NCBI GenBank assembly: GCA_016937855.1 | Contig: JAFGVU010000241.1 | Location: 1-33,692, forward strand | Length of the DNA stretch: 33,692 nucleotides | Origin: Bacteroidales bacterium | Lineage (GTDB): Bacteria > Bacteroidota > Bacteroidia > Bacteroidales > ML635J-15 | Reading direction: 5' to 3' | Part shown: in pieces, positions 8,673-16,573 of the stretch | Layout of the letters: each line of letters opens with the position of its first letter | How positions within the stretch are numbered: position 1 is the stretch's first letter | Translations under genes and position numbers: made by a program | The notes under the pieces: model-generated | What the model was told of the DNA's origin: nothing | The model's database searches: none | The model's input: only the letters and a program-made list of their open reading frames with translations

Positions 8673-9737
8673 ATGAAAAGAATTAGTATTTTATTATTGA
8701 CGGTTGCTTCTGCGGTATTATTTTTCAGCAGTTGTAACAAAGAGTATGCAGAACCAACAATTACATGGACTCCTGACGATCTTTCTCACTTTGTAACAAT
8801 TGGTGATGAAGACACTTACAACAAAACGTTAAACGTAACTTTTAATGCCGAAGCTGGTATTGCAGAAATTCAGGTTTGGAAACACACATATAAAATGGGT
8901 GATATCGAATCAGTAGTTTGGGCAACACCAACAGGTTTTGACGGATTGTTAACATTTGACTATGTTTTAACAACTGACAACGTTGAAGCTGACTTTGGTG
9001 GTGGTGTAACAAAAATTGTTTATGAAGTTGAAGTTACCGATTTAAGTGAAACTCCGCAAACAAAAACAAAAGAATATACTTTTATGGTTGACGAAGCCTA
9101 CGCTGTTACATTTGCTGTAGAAGACGAAGCCGGTAATGCAATTACAGATGCAAAAGTTACTTTCAATTCAGTTGAAAAAACTGCTGCTCCTTATGTTTAC
9201 AACTTTATTCAAGAGGGAACTTACACTTACACTGTTGAAAAAGCCGGTTATCAAACAGTTACAGTTACTGACTTTGTAATGCCTGCAAATGATACTACAG
9301 TTACTGTTGAGCTTGTTGACTTATTATCTGCTTATTCTGATAGTATTTTCATTACTCAATCAACAACTTCGGCTTATGCTACTTATAATGGGGTGAGAGT
9401 AGAAGATACAGAAAATACAACAATCGGTGTAAAATATCACACAAATACAGCTAGCACAATTGTAATCCAACCCACAACAAACTGCGAAGGTTTTGTTGAG
9501 GTTGACAACGATGATTTTACAAGCTATACCGAAATAGTTAACGCTTATACTAATGGAACAAAGCTTGATGAGTATGAATTACCATTTGATTATGATTCAA
9601 AAGCTTACGCAGCTAAATATTTCATTGCTAAAGTTGATGGAGCTTATGTTTTAGTTAAATACATTGATGGTTTTGTTAATCCAAATGCTCATGATGGCAA
9701 TTTAGGTAACGTTATTGTTTTCAGATACAAAAACTAA
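8673..9737 (+). CDS. Lipoprotein with a carboxypeptidase-regulatory/PEGA-like domain
   Basis: 354 residues. The N-terminus MKRISILLLTVASAVLFFSS followed by Cys21 is a lipoprotein signal with lipobox FSSC, so the mature protein is probably anchored in the outer membrane. Residues about 25-145 look like an all-beta domain I do not recognise. Residues about 148-215 (VTFAVEDEAGNAITDAKVTF, then GTYTYTVEKAGYQTVTV) form a carboxypeptidase-regulatory or PEGA-like beta-sandwich. The rest (to 354) is unassigned. No enzyme motif is visible. It is a single-gene unit ending at a strong terminator. Confidence 0.75.
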   Translation: MKRISILLLTVASAVLFFSSCNKEYAEPTITWTPDDLSHFVTIGDEDTYNKTLNVTFNAEAGIAEIQVWKHTYKMGDIESVVWATPTGFDGLLTFDYVLTTDNVEADFGGGVTKIVYEVEVTDLSETPQTKTKEYTFMVDEAYAVTFAVEDEAGNAITDAKVTFNSVEKTAAPYVYNFIQEGTYTYTVEKAGYQTVTVTDFVMPANDTTVTVELVDLLSAYSDSIFITQSTTSAYATYNGVRVEDTENTTIGVKYHTNTASTIVIQPTTNCEGFVEVDNDDFTSYTEIVNAYTNGTKLDEYELPFDYDSKAYAAKYFIAKVDGAYVLVKYIDGFVNPNAHDGNLGNVIVFRYKN

Positions 9738-9754
9738 TAAAGATTGAAAATATT

Positions 9755-9782
9755 AAAGCCGCAATTTTTTGCGGCTTTTTTT
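9755..9782 (+). terminator. Strong rho-independent terminator
   Basis: AAAGCCGCAA (9755-9764) and TTGCGGCTTT (9769-9778) form a perfect 10-bp stem with a TTTT loop and a T-run to 9782, 17 nt after the lipoprotein stop. It lies between convergent genes; the minus-strand T-run is weak, so it mainly serves the plus strand. Confidence 0.92.
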
Positions 9783-9839
9783 ATGCTTTTAAAACTTTAA
9801 TCCCGCAATATGAATTAGGGCACTTCGAGTACCTCAAGC

Positions 9840-10205
9840 TCACCGCTTTGTAATAGATTTTAATTTCGGACTACATTGATTTGGAATCCACAAGTGTTGA
9901 GCAAAATTAATTATTTTATCGTTTTCAACATATATACCCTCAGATTGCAATAATTCTTTCATTGTATTTGTGCCGGCAAAGTGATTTTTACCCGACAACA
10001 TACCATTTCTATTTACAACTCTGTGAGCCGGAACAAAAGGCATAACAGCATGAGAGCTATTCATAGCCCAACCAACCATACGGGCAGCCTGAGGACTCCC
10101 AATTGCTTTGGCAATATGACCATAAGTCGTTACCATACCTACAGGTATCTGCCTAACAGTCTCATAAACTCTTTCGAAAAAATTATCTGAGTTACTAGTC
10201 TTCAT
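9840..10205 (-). CDS. Alkyltransferase-like protein (MGMT family, Cys replaced by Ala)
   Basis: 121 residues, equal to the DNA-binding C-terminal domain of O6-alkylguanine-DNA alkyltransferases. The segment PVGMVTTYGHIAKAIG (21-36) covers the helix-turn-helix start, QAARMVGWAMNSS (39-51) contains the Arg-finger region, and PAHRVV (59-64) replaces the PCHRV active site, with Ala60 in place of the methyl-accepting Cys. Proteins of this kind (ATLs) bind O6-alkylguanine in DNA and flag it for nucleotide excision repair without removing the alkyl group. ATG at 10205 is preferred: it overlaps the end of trmB by 11 nt, whereas an upstream TTG at 10220 overlaps more. The last residues lie in a short sequence that recurs elsewhere in the window. 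Confidence 0.88.
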   Translation of the reverse strand: MKTSNSDNFFERVYETVRQIPVGMVTTYGHIAKAIGSPQAARMVGWAMNSSHAVMPFVPAHRVVNRNGMLSGKNHFAGTNTMKELLQSEGIYVENDKIINFAQHLWIPNQCSPKLKSITKR

Positions 10206-10908
10206 CTTTTGGTAAATCAACCAAAGCCTTATCGCTTGGCAGAAGGAATTTTAAATATTTTATCGTCTTTTTCTCTTTATTCCACAATTTCTCGTAATGT
10301 GTTTTTACTTGTAAAATCCCTGTATAATATTCCGACTCATAAAGATTATCGGTATCAATTAAAACTTCGAGTTGATTTATTTCCAAAACCCTTTTTGTAT
10401 AAGCATAGAGAGTGTCGTCGTCTGTTTTTATGTTAACAGTTCCTCCATCCTTTAAAAACTTTTGATAATAAGACAAAAATCGTGGTGATGTAAGCCGTTT
10501 CTTAATAGTTTTTTTTGGTCCAAGTTGGGGGTCGGGAAATGTTATCCAAATTTCTTCAACCTCATTTTTAGCAAAACACAATGGAGTAAATTCTACTCTT
10601 GTTCTTACAAATGCAATGTTGTCCAATTTTAATTCAAGAGAGTCTTTTGCTCCTTTCCACATTCTTGCTCCCTTAATATCTATCCCAATAAAGTTTTTAT
10701 CTGTATTTTCTTTTGCCAAACTAACCGAATACTCTCCTTTACCGCATCCTAACTCAAGAATAATTGGACTCTCATTTTTAAAGAAATTAGTATTCCACTT
10801 TGATTTAAGAAAAAAATCCTCCGTTTTGTTATAATATAACTCTGGCTCAAAAAAATGTGGAAATAATTTAGTTTCAGCAAATTTAAGCAGCTTCCTTTTT
10901 TGTGACAT
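10195..10908 (-). CDS. trmB: tRNA (guanine-N7-)-methyltransferase
   Basis: 237 residues. It is an SAM-dependent Rossmann methyltransferase that makes m7G46 in tRNA. Visible motifs: SAM-binding ILELGCGKGEYS (about 50-61), FIGIDIKGARMWKGA (about 74-88), the substrate loop IWITFPDPQ (about 122-130) with the TrmB-specific FPDP, followed by KKTIKKRLTSPRFLSYY and NIKTDD. Length fits the family. An AAGGAT just upstream of the ATG may serve as ribosome-binding site. The gene lies 106 nt after gldH and overlaps the alkyltransferase-like gene, so the two nucleic-acid modification genes are probably co-expressed. Confidence 0.95.
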   Translation of the reverse strand: MSQKRKLLKFAETKLFPHFFEPELYYNKTEDFFLKSKWNTNFFKNESPIILELGCGKGEYSVSLAKENTDKNFIGIDIKGARMWKGAKDSLELKLDNIAFVRTRVEFTPLCFAKNEVEEIWITFPDPQLGPKKTIKKRLTSPRFLSYYQKFLKDGGTVNIKTDDDTLYAYTKRVLEINQLEVLIDTDNLYESEYYTGILQVKTHYEKLWNKEKKTIKYLKFLLPSDKALVDLPKDED

Positions 10909-11014
10909 CCTTGCTATTTTTTATTCTGACCAAATACAAAATTTGGCTTTCTCAGTATTATCAACCTCTCAATTTTTAACTTTCTGTAATCTAATTTTTT
11001 AGTTTCTCAAAAAA

Positions 11015-11497
11015 CTAATTATTGCTTTCAATCTTTTCGACTCTCAATCCAATATCCATAATCCCTGGCAAATCTTTTACTCTCATAGCTTGTTCAAATT
11101 GCACCCGATATACCCCCTTATGTGAGAATCGCACATTAGATTTCCAGGGTATCTGAATATCCCATATATCTCCCATACCATCTCCCAGCCATCTGTTATC
11201 AGCATCCACCAAAACACATTCCACAGAATCGATGTTAATAGTTCCGTTGGGTGCAGAGGATTTTACAAACATCCACAAGTTACTATATGGATAAACCGAA
11301 GCATGTCTTACATTAATTAGTACGTTGTGTAATGAGGCAGTATCCTCAATCTCAAACTCAAAATTGATTTTATTATCTTGTGACCATATATTGTTTTCAA
11401 TTTCGACATACTCTTCAAATACCCTATTACGGTCGCAAGAAGTCGATAATACTATTACAAATAATATTGTGAAAATGGAGCTAAACTTTTTTATCAT
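11015..11497 (-). CDS. gldH: Gliding motility lipoprotein GldH
   Basis: 160 residues from ATG 11497. The signal MIKKFSSIFTILFVIVLSTS followed by Cys21 marks a lipoprotein. The mature part matches GldH: an early FEEYVEIENNIWS, a beta-rich core with LINVRHASVYPYSNLW, GDGMGDIWDIQIPW, and a final YRVQFEQAMRVKDLPGI. Family knowledge: GldH is a periplasmic or outer-membrane lipoprotein needed for gliding in Flavobacterium and present in many non-gliders with type IX secretion; its biochemical role is not settled. The start overlaps the end of ricT by 17 nt, indicating translational coupling. A longer frame to 11575 would lack a signal peptide at its start. Confidence 0.9.
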   Translation of the reverse strand: MIKKFSSIFTILFVIVLSTSCDRNRVFEEYVEIENNIWSQDNKINFEFEIEDTASLHNVLINVRHASVYPYSNLWMFVKSSAPNGTINIDSVECVLVDADNRWLGDGMGDIWDIQIPWKSNVRFSHKGVYRVQFEQAMRVKDLPGIMDIGLRVEKIESNN

Positions 11498-12644
11498 TTT
11501 TGTTTGGTTTAAAATTTCGTTTTTTTCTTCTTCTCGGATTGTTTTTATTAGAATTATTAGTTTCCGGTTTATCAAATCTGGTTAAGCTTTCGGAGTTTAA
11601 CTCCTCTTTGTAGTTTGTGCTTCTACCACCTTGTTTTTCTATCTCAAAAATTTCGTCAGGTATAATACCTTTTGCATTTAATTCCATTATTTCCTTAACT
11701 TTTTCGACATGCAAAGCTCTGATAACTGGTATATCATTCATTCTTATCTCAAAATACATCAGTTGCTTAAAAATATCGTTTTTAATATGGTGAGCTTCGC
11801 CCTGCTTAGTTTTCAGACTTACGATTTTTTTAGGAAATTTTTCTCTCTCGGTGAGATAAATAGGTAATTCATAATTTAAACAACATTTGAGTTTGCTACA
11901 TTGTCCTGCGAGCTTTTGAGGATTTAAGGATAATTCCTGCAGACGTGCAGAGTTAGTTGAAACTGAATTGAAATCCGACATCCAAGTTGTGCAACAAAGT
12001 TCTCTGCCACATGGTCCAATTCCACCTATACGACCTGCTTCTTGTCTGGCACCAATTTGTTTCATTTCCACTCTGATGCGAAATTCTTCGGCCATTTTCT
12101 TTATCAATTCACGAAAATCGACTCTTTCTTCGGCTATATAATAGAAAATAGCTTTAGTTTTATCTCCCTGATATTCGACATCGCCAATTTTCATTGAGAG
12201 TTTAAGCATGTCTGCAATTTCTCTTGTTCTAATCATTGTTGGGATTTCGAGACTGATTGCATCTTGCCATTTTTGAATATCAGAAGTTTTAGCTTTACGA
12301 TATACCTTTTTAGGGACATTATCTTTGGTTGGTTTTTGTTTATTCATTTGCAACATTGCAATATGTCCTACTGCCGATACAATGCCAATATCGTGTCCGG
12401 GTGAGGATTCAACAGCAACAATATCGCCAACTTCAAGATGTAGATCGGTAGCATTTTCGTAAATTCCTTTGCGAGTATTTTTAAACCTTATCTCGACATA
12501 TTTATTTTGAGTTAAAGGGTCTTTTATATCCTTAAGCCAATCGTAAACATCAAGTTTGTTACAGCAATTGACGGATTTTATATTGCAACCGTTTTCGTCA
12601 ACACTTGATGGTGTACATCCTCTTTCGTATTCTCGGTCTGTCAT
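11481..12644 (-). CDS. ricT: RicT/PSP1-domain regulatory iron-sulfur protein
   Basis: 387 residues. The PSP1 domain fills about 45-300. The core signature GPCGRELCCTTW (about 213-224) and GQCSKLKCCLNYEL (about 247-260) supplies Cys residues known in the Bacillus Ric (YaaT) complex to help hold 4Fe-4S clusters. Additional Cys at 10, 20, 27 and 28 form an N-terminal cluster. The C-terminal tail (about 345-387) is basic and Asn/Lys-rich (NNSNKNNPRRRKKRNFKPNK), suggesting RNA contact. In Bacillus, RicT helps RNase Y mature mRNAs; whether that holds in Bacteroidota is unknown. It sits between holB (4 nt gap) and gldH (17 nt overlap), an order I recall as common in this phylum. Confidence 0.9.
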   Translation of the reverse strand: MTDREYERGCTPSSVDENGCNIKSVNCCNKLDVYDWLKDIKDPLTQNKYVEIRFKNTRKGIYENATDLHLEVGDIVAVESSPGHDIGIVSAVGHIAMLQMNKQKPTKDNVPKKVYRKAKTSDIQKWQDAISLEIPTMIRTREIADMLKLSMKIGDVEYQGDKTKAIFYYIAEERVDFRELIKKMAEEFRIRVEMKQIGARQEAGRIGGIGPCGRELCCTTWMSDFNSVSTNSARLQELSLNPQKLAGQCSKLKCCLNYELPIYLTEREKFPKKIVSLKTKQGEAHHIKNDIFKQLMYFEIRMNDIPVIRALHVEKVKEIMELNAKGIIPDEIFEIEKQGGRSTNYKEELNSESLTRFDKPETNNSNKNNPRRRKKRNFKPNKNDKKV

Positions 12645-12648
12645 AATT

Positions 12649-13773
12649 CTAGTTTTTTCTGATAACTTTCATAATTTTAAATGACGAATCTGTAAACACC
12701 AATTTGGCATTAACATTTCGTTCTATATGATAATAGGCTTCTTCGAAAATTTGCATCAGCTCATTAATGTTTGCTTGATTTACAAATTTTGCAAATTTTT
12801 CGGAAAATTCTATTTCTGTTTTAGTCATGTAAATTACTTGTTTTAACTTTGAGTTGTATGCAAAGTTTTCGCGTAATAGAACCAGACTATAGTATAGAAA
12901 ATTTTTTTGTTTCTCTCTTGAGTTTTTTGCTAGTTCTTCGCTGAGATTAATTGCATCAGGAATTTTATATCCATAACAAACTCTCATCAACTCAGTAAAT
13001 TTTGCAAAATTATATTCGGTTTCATCGTTAGTAATGATTTGTTTTCGAGCTTCAAAAAGACTGCCATTACTTATATTGACGATATCGCTTGCCATTTGAT
13101 CGCTAATGTTGTATTGCCGAATTATTGCATCTTTAAGGTCATTGTCTTCTATTCCTAGAATTTTAACAGGTTGTGTACGCGAACGTATAGTTGGCAAAAT
13201 ATCCTCACTATTATCACTAACCGAAATAATGATAGTATTTTGAGGTGGTTCTTCGAGAATTTTTAGAAGTTTGTTTGCACAAGTCCCATTCATCATCTCG
13301 GGAAGCCAAATAATCATACACTTATAATCAGATTCAAAAGTTTTCAGATTAATTTTTTTTGCAATTTCTACCGACTCATCCGCAAAAATACTACCTTGTT
13401 TATTTTCGCTAGCAATTGAGAATAACCATTCGTTATAGGTAAAATATGGGTCTTCTAAAACCTTTGCTCTCCATTCCTGAATATAATTATCGCTTATAGA
13501 TTTTTTCTTTGGATTTGAAATCACCGGAAAAACAAAATGCAAATCTGGATGTATCAGCTTCTCGAATTTTTTACAACTTGGGCATTCCCCACAACTGTCA
13601 TTCTCCAATTTATTGGTACACGAGATATATTGAGCAAAGGCAATAGCCAAAGCGAGTTTGCCAACTCCCGGGCTTCCATAAAACAAATACGAGTGACTTA
13701 CACGATTATCCCTATAAGCCTGTATTAACTTTTGTTTTATTTGGTGTTGCCCTATTACTTTTTCAAATTTCAT
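12649..13773 (-). CDS. holB: DNA polymerase III delta' subunit
   Basis: 374 residues from ATG 13773; a TTG at 13785 would add MCIR and is less likely. It belongs to the clamp-loader AAA+ family: Walker A GSPGVGK (33-39), a four-Cys zinc module (Cys52, 61, 64, 67), sensor region KLLKILEEPPQNTIIISVSDN, and the arginine-finger region IRSRTQPV, where the usual SRC Cys is Thr. Unlike E. coli delta', the P-loop looks intact, so it may bind nucleotide. It is too short for the DnaX tau form. Role: loading the sliding clamp at replication. It leads a compact leftward unit with ricT and gldH. Confidence 0.85.
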   Translation of the reverse strand: MKFEKVIGQHQIKQKLIQAYRDNRVSHSYLFYGSPGVGKLALAIAFAQYISCTNKLENDSCGECPSCKKFEKLIHPDLHFVFPVISNPKKKSISDNYIQEWRAKVLEDPYFTYNEWLFSIASENKQGSIFADESVEIAKKINLKTFESDYKCMIIWLPEMMNGTCANKLLKILEEPPQNTIIISVSDNSEDILPTIRSRTQPVKILGIEDNDLKDAIIRQYNISDQMASDIVNISNGSLFEARKQIITNDETEYNFAKFTELMRVCYGYKIPDAINLSEELAKNSREKQKNFLYYSLVLLRENFAYNSKLKQVIYMTKTEIEFSEKFAKFVNQANINELMQIFEEAYYHIERNVNAKLVFTDSSFKIMKVIRKN

Positions 13774-13795
13774 TCTTATGCACAATATATTAATG

Positions 13796-13803
13796 CAAAA
13801 ATA
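13796..13803 (-). promoter_or_regulatory. Candidate -7 element for the holB-ricT-gldH unit
   Basis: On the minus strand this reads TATTTTTG, a match to TAnnTTTG, 22 nt upstream of the holB ATG. The -33 spacing is not canonical. Confidence 0.4.
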
Positions 13804-13925
13804 GTAAAAGTATCAAAGAATTGTTCTATTTTTTTTGACTATTGATGCAATATCTCTAATAAAATCCGAGGCGATTATCTTGTGTAACTTGTAATAATGT
13901 AATTATGTGAATATTTTTTTAGAAA

Positions 13926-13947
13926 AATTTGTAAAATTTTACAAATT
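13926..13947. promoter_or_regulatory. 22-bp perfect palindrome, candidate operator of the fused PGK gene
   Basis: Each half-site is AATTTGTAAAA, and the second half is its exact reverse complement with no spacer. It ends 16 bp before a TAAGTTTG -7 match, so it covers the place where the -33 element would sit. That is where a dimeric repressor or activator would bind. AT-richness makes chance palindromes likelier, but 22 perfect bases is long. Confidence 0.5.
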
Positions 13948-13963
13948 AATAATTTAAACATAT

Positions 13964-13971
13964 TAAGTTTG
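13964..13971 (+). promoter_or_regulatory. Candidate -7 element for the fused PGK gene
   Basis: TAAGTTTG fits TAnnTTTG and lies 46 nt before the ATG at 14018, downstream of the palindrome at 13926-13947. Confidence 0.5.
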
Positions 13972-14017
13972 TCAAAGTAAAAAAATAACTACTCAATGTA
14001 AAACCAAATGTTTAAAG

Positions 14018-16405
14018 ATGAGCAACTTAGATAATTATAATTTCGCTGAGAAAAAGGTTCTTTTAAGGGTAGATTTTAATATCCCAATAATCAGTGATAA
14101 CAGAGATTCCGTTGATGACACCCGTATCCGATTATCATTGCCAACAATTCAGAAAATCTTATCTGAAAATGGGTCGATTATTTTGATGACTCATTGGGGT
14201 CGCCCAAAAGGAAATTTTGTCGAAAACAGATCATTAAAACATCTTTTACCATTGATTGAAAAACTAATTGGTCGTAAAATACAGTTTTGTGATGATCCAT
14301 TATCTGATAAGGCATTAAAAATGTCGCAAGACCTTAAACCGGGAGAGATTATGCTATTAGAAAATCTTAGGTTTTATGAAGGTGAAATCAGTGCAGACGA
14401 ACAATTTGCCGAGAAATTATCAAAACTTGGAGATTGCTATGTAAACAATTCATTTGGAACAGCACATCGAAACCATGCCTCTACCACCACAATAGCAAAG
14501 TTTTTCCCATACGATAAAATGTTTGGTTACGTTTTTGAGAGCGAGATAAAAAAGCTTGACAAACTGATAAAAAATGCCGAAACGCCATTTACCCTAATGA
14601 TTGGTGGCGACAAAGTAACCACAAAAATAGGTATTGTTGAGGCCTTGCTACCTAAAATAGACAACCTTCTTATTGGCGGAGCGATTGCGTTTACATTTGC
14701 GAAAGCTATTGGATATAATGTCGGAAAATCGCTTGTCGAAGAAGATTACATCCCTGTTGCAAAAAGAATACTCGAAACTGCTGAAAAGTTCAATGTAAAT
14801 ATTCAACTACCGGTTGACTGCCTTATTGCTGATAAAAATGGAAATGATGCAAATATTGAGCATTGCGAATTTTCTGAAATTCCGGATAGCTGGACAGCTC
14901 TTGATATAGGAATCAAAACCGTTGATTTATTTGCAGAAATTATCGAAGAATCAAAAACTCTACTTTGGGACGGACCTTTAGGCGTATATGAAATGTCGCA
15001 TTTTTCGTATGGAACACTAAAATTAGCTTTGTCAATTGCCAGAGCAACCGATAAAGGATTGTATTCAGTTGTTGGTGGCGGAGATACAATTGCAGCTCTT
15101 AACAAATATAGCCTATCTCATAAAATTTCATATATCAGTTCGGCGGGAGGCGCTTTGTTAGAATACTTTGAAAAGAAAAACCTACCTTCAATAAAAGCAA
15201 TTATCGAATCTTTTAGTATTGACGATTACAATTTTTACGGAAAAAGAGCATTGATTCGAGTCGATTTTAATGTTCCTCTTGATAAAGATTATAACATAGT
15301 GGACAATACACGCATAATTACTGCAATCCCAACTATCCGAAAAATACTTGCTGATGGCGGATCTGTAATATTAATGACACATCTCGGACGACCAAAAGGA
15401 GAATATGAGGAAAAATACTCGGTAAAACATATTGTTCCTTACTTGTCAAAAATTCTTGATACAGAGGTTAAGTTTGCAACAGATATTGTTGGTCAAGAGG
15501 CCTTAAATTTATCCAAAAATTTAAAGGCTCGTGAGGTGATGATTCTGGAAAATCTCAGATTCAATCCTCTCGAAACTAAAAATGACGAAGGATTCGCAAA
15601 ACAATTGTCCGAACTTGGTGATGTATATATTATGAATGCTTTTGGAACAGCGCACAGGGCACATTCATCAACTTATATGATTGCTAAGTTTTTCCCTGAA
15701 GATAAAATGCTTGGCTATCTGGTTGAAAGCGAAATCAATAATATCGACAGAGTTCTGTACAAAGGAGAAAAGCCTTTTACAGCAATAGTTGGAGGATCAA
15801 AAGTTTCTACTAAAATTGATATTATCAGAGCTTTGATGGAAAAGGTAGATAATTTAATTATTGGCGGTGGTATTGCATTTACATTTATCAAAGCAATGGG
15901 TGGTAGTATTGGCGATTCACTAGTAGAGGAAGATTATGTTGCTGTTGCAAAAGAAATACTTGAGCAGGCAATGAAAACTGATGTAAAATTATACCTCCCG
16001 ATTGACTGCATAATTGCAAATAAATTTGATAACAATGCAAAAATCAAACACTGCAAAATCAACGAAATCCCTAAAGGATGGATGGGGCTGGATATTGGCG
16101 TTAAATCGGCAGAAACTTTCAATAAAGTAATTGAGAAGTCGAATACTCTTTTATGGAATGGACCAATGGGGGTTTTCGAAATGGATCATTTTTGCAATGG
16201 GACAATAAAAATTGCCCTTGCTGTTTCCAGATCTACTGATTTTGGAGCATTTTCACTTGTTGGTGGTGGTGACAGTATTGCCGCACTAAACAAATACGGT
16301 TTAGCGCACAAAATCTCTTATGTTTCTACTGCAGGAGGAGCTCTTTTAGAATATATCGAAGGCAAAGAATTGCCAAGTTTAAAAGCAATTAGAAGCAGAC
16401 TATAG
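14018..16405 (+). CDS. Tandem fused phosphoglycerate kinase (PGK-PGK)
   Basis: 795 residues, twice the usual PGK length of about 395. Domain 1 (1-398) and domain 2 (399-795) are each complete and align end to end: MSNLDNYNFAEKKVLLRVDFN matches FSIDDYNFYGKRALIRVDFN, with no linker. PGK transfers phosphate between 1,3-bisphosphoglycerate and ADP in glycolysis. Domain 1 shows RVDFN (17-21), TRI with Arg36, HWGRPKG (59-65), LENLRF (Arg118), FGTAHRNH (146-153), GGDKVTTK (196-203), WDGPLGVYE (317-325) and GGGDT. Domain 2 shows RVDFNVP, TRI, HLGRPKG, LENLRF, FGTAHRAH, GGSKVSTK, WNGPMGVFE (713-721) and GGGDS. Domain 1 differs at two nucleotide-site positions (Asp198 in GGDK; Asp318 for Asn), so its nucleotide use may differ. 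No stop codon separates the halves. Both could be active, or one could be regulatory. Confidence 0.93.
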   Translation: MSNLDNYNFAEKKVLLRVDFNIPIISDNRDSVDDTRIRLSLPTIQKILSENGSIILMTHWGRPKGNFVENRSLKHLLPLIEKLIGRKIQFCDDPLSDKALKMSQDLKPGEIMLLENLRFYEGEISADEQFAEKLSKLGDCYVNNSFGTAHRNHASTTTIAKFFPYDKMFGYVFESEIKKLDKLIKNAETPFTLMIGGDKVTTKIGIVEALLPKIDNLLIGGAIAFTFAKAIGYNVGKSLVEEDYIPVAKRILETAEKFNVNIQLPVDCLIADKNGNDANIEHCEFSEIPDSWTALDIGIKTVDLFAEIIEESKTLLWDGPLGVYEMSHFSYGTLKLALSIARATDKGLYSVVGGGDTIAALNKYSLSHKISYISSAGGALLEYFEKKNLPSIKAIIESFSIDDYNFYGKRALIRVDFNVPLDKDYNIVDNTRIITAIPTIRKILADGGSVILMTHLGRPKGEYEEKYSVKHIVPYLSKILDTEVKFATDIVGQEALNLSKNLKAREVMILENLRFNPLETKNDEGFAKQLSELGDVYIMNAFGTAHRAHSSTYMIAKFFPEDKMLGYLVESEINNIDRVLYKGEKPFTAIVGGSKVSTKIDIIRALMEKVDNLIIGGGIAFTFIKAMGGSIGDSLVEEDYVAVAKEILEQAMKTDVKLYLPIDCIIANKFDNNAKIKHCKINEIPKGWMGLDIGVKSAETFNKVIEKSNTLLWNGPMGVFEMDHFCNGTIKIALAVSRSTDFGAFSLVGGGDSIAALNKYGLAHKISYVSTAGGALLEYIEGKELPSLKAIRSRL

Positions 16406-16453
16406 AACAATATTACTCTATATAAAAGCAATATTTAACTACAACGCGTGCAA

Positions 16454-16480
16454 ATACGTACTAATACGTAATTATACGTA
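16454..16480. repeat. Three ATACGTA sites at exact 10-bp spacing
   Basis: ATACGTA occurs at 16454, 16464 and 16474; each contains the palindrome TACGTA. The 10-bp phase puts all three on one face of the helix. They lie 60 bp upstream of a candidate -7 element for the TonB receptor and 49 bp after the fused PGK stop. Likely a regulator-binding array; the regulator is unknown. Confidence 0.6.
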
Positions 16481-16539
16481 AGCTTTTATAAAACCTACAT
16501 TTTTACACAATAAATTGGTTTTTGGGTTATATTATTTTC

Positions 16540-16547
16540 TATTTTTG
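16540..16547 (+). promoter_or_regulatory. Candidate promoter of the TonB receptor operon
   Basis: TATTTTTG matches TAnnTTTG, 26 nt before the ATG at 16574. A TTGG at 16515-16518 lies 21 bp upstream, close to the expected -33 spacing. Confidence 0.5.
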
Positions 16548-16573
16548 CTGACATTAATCATTATTATTGCATT

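Noticed and set aside
10930-10946. CCAAAT/ATTTGG hairpin upstream of trmB
   Set aside because: Only six base pairs, no T-run on either strand; easily expected by chance in AT-rich DNA.
10999-11018. Short hairpin at the gldH stop codon as a terminator
   Set aside because: Seven AT-rich pairs and followed by A-rich, not T-rich, sequence on the minus strand.
14803-15105. Minus-strand ORF inside the fused PGK
   Set aside because: Antisense shadow of a strongly conserved PGK domain.
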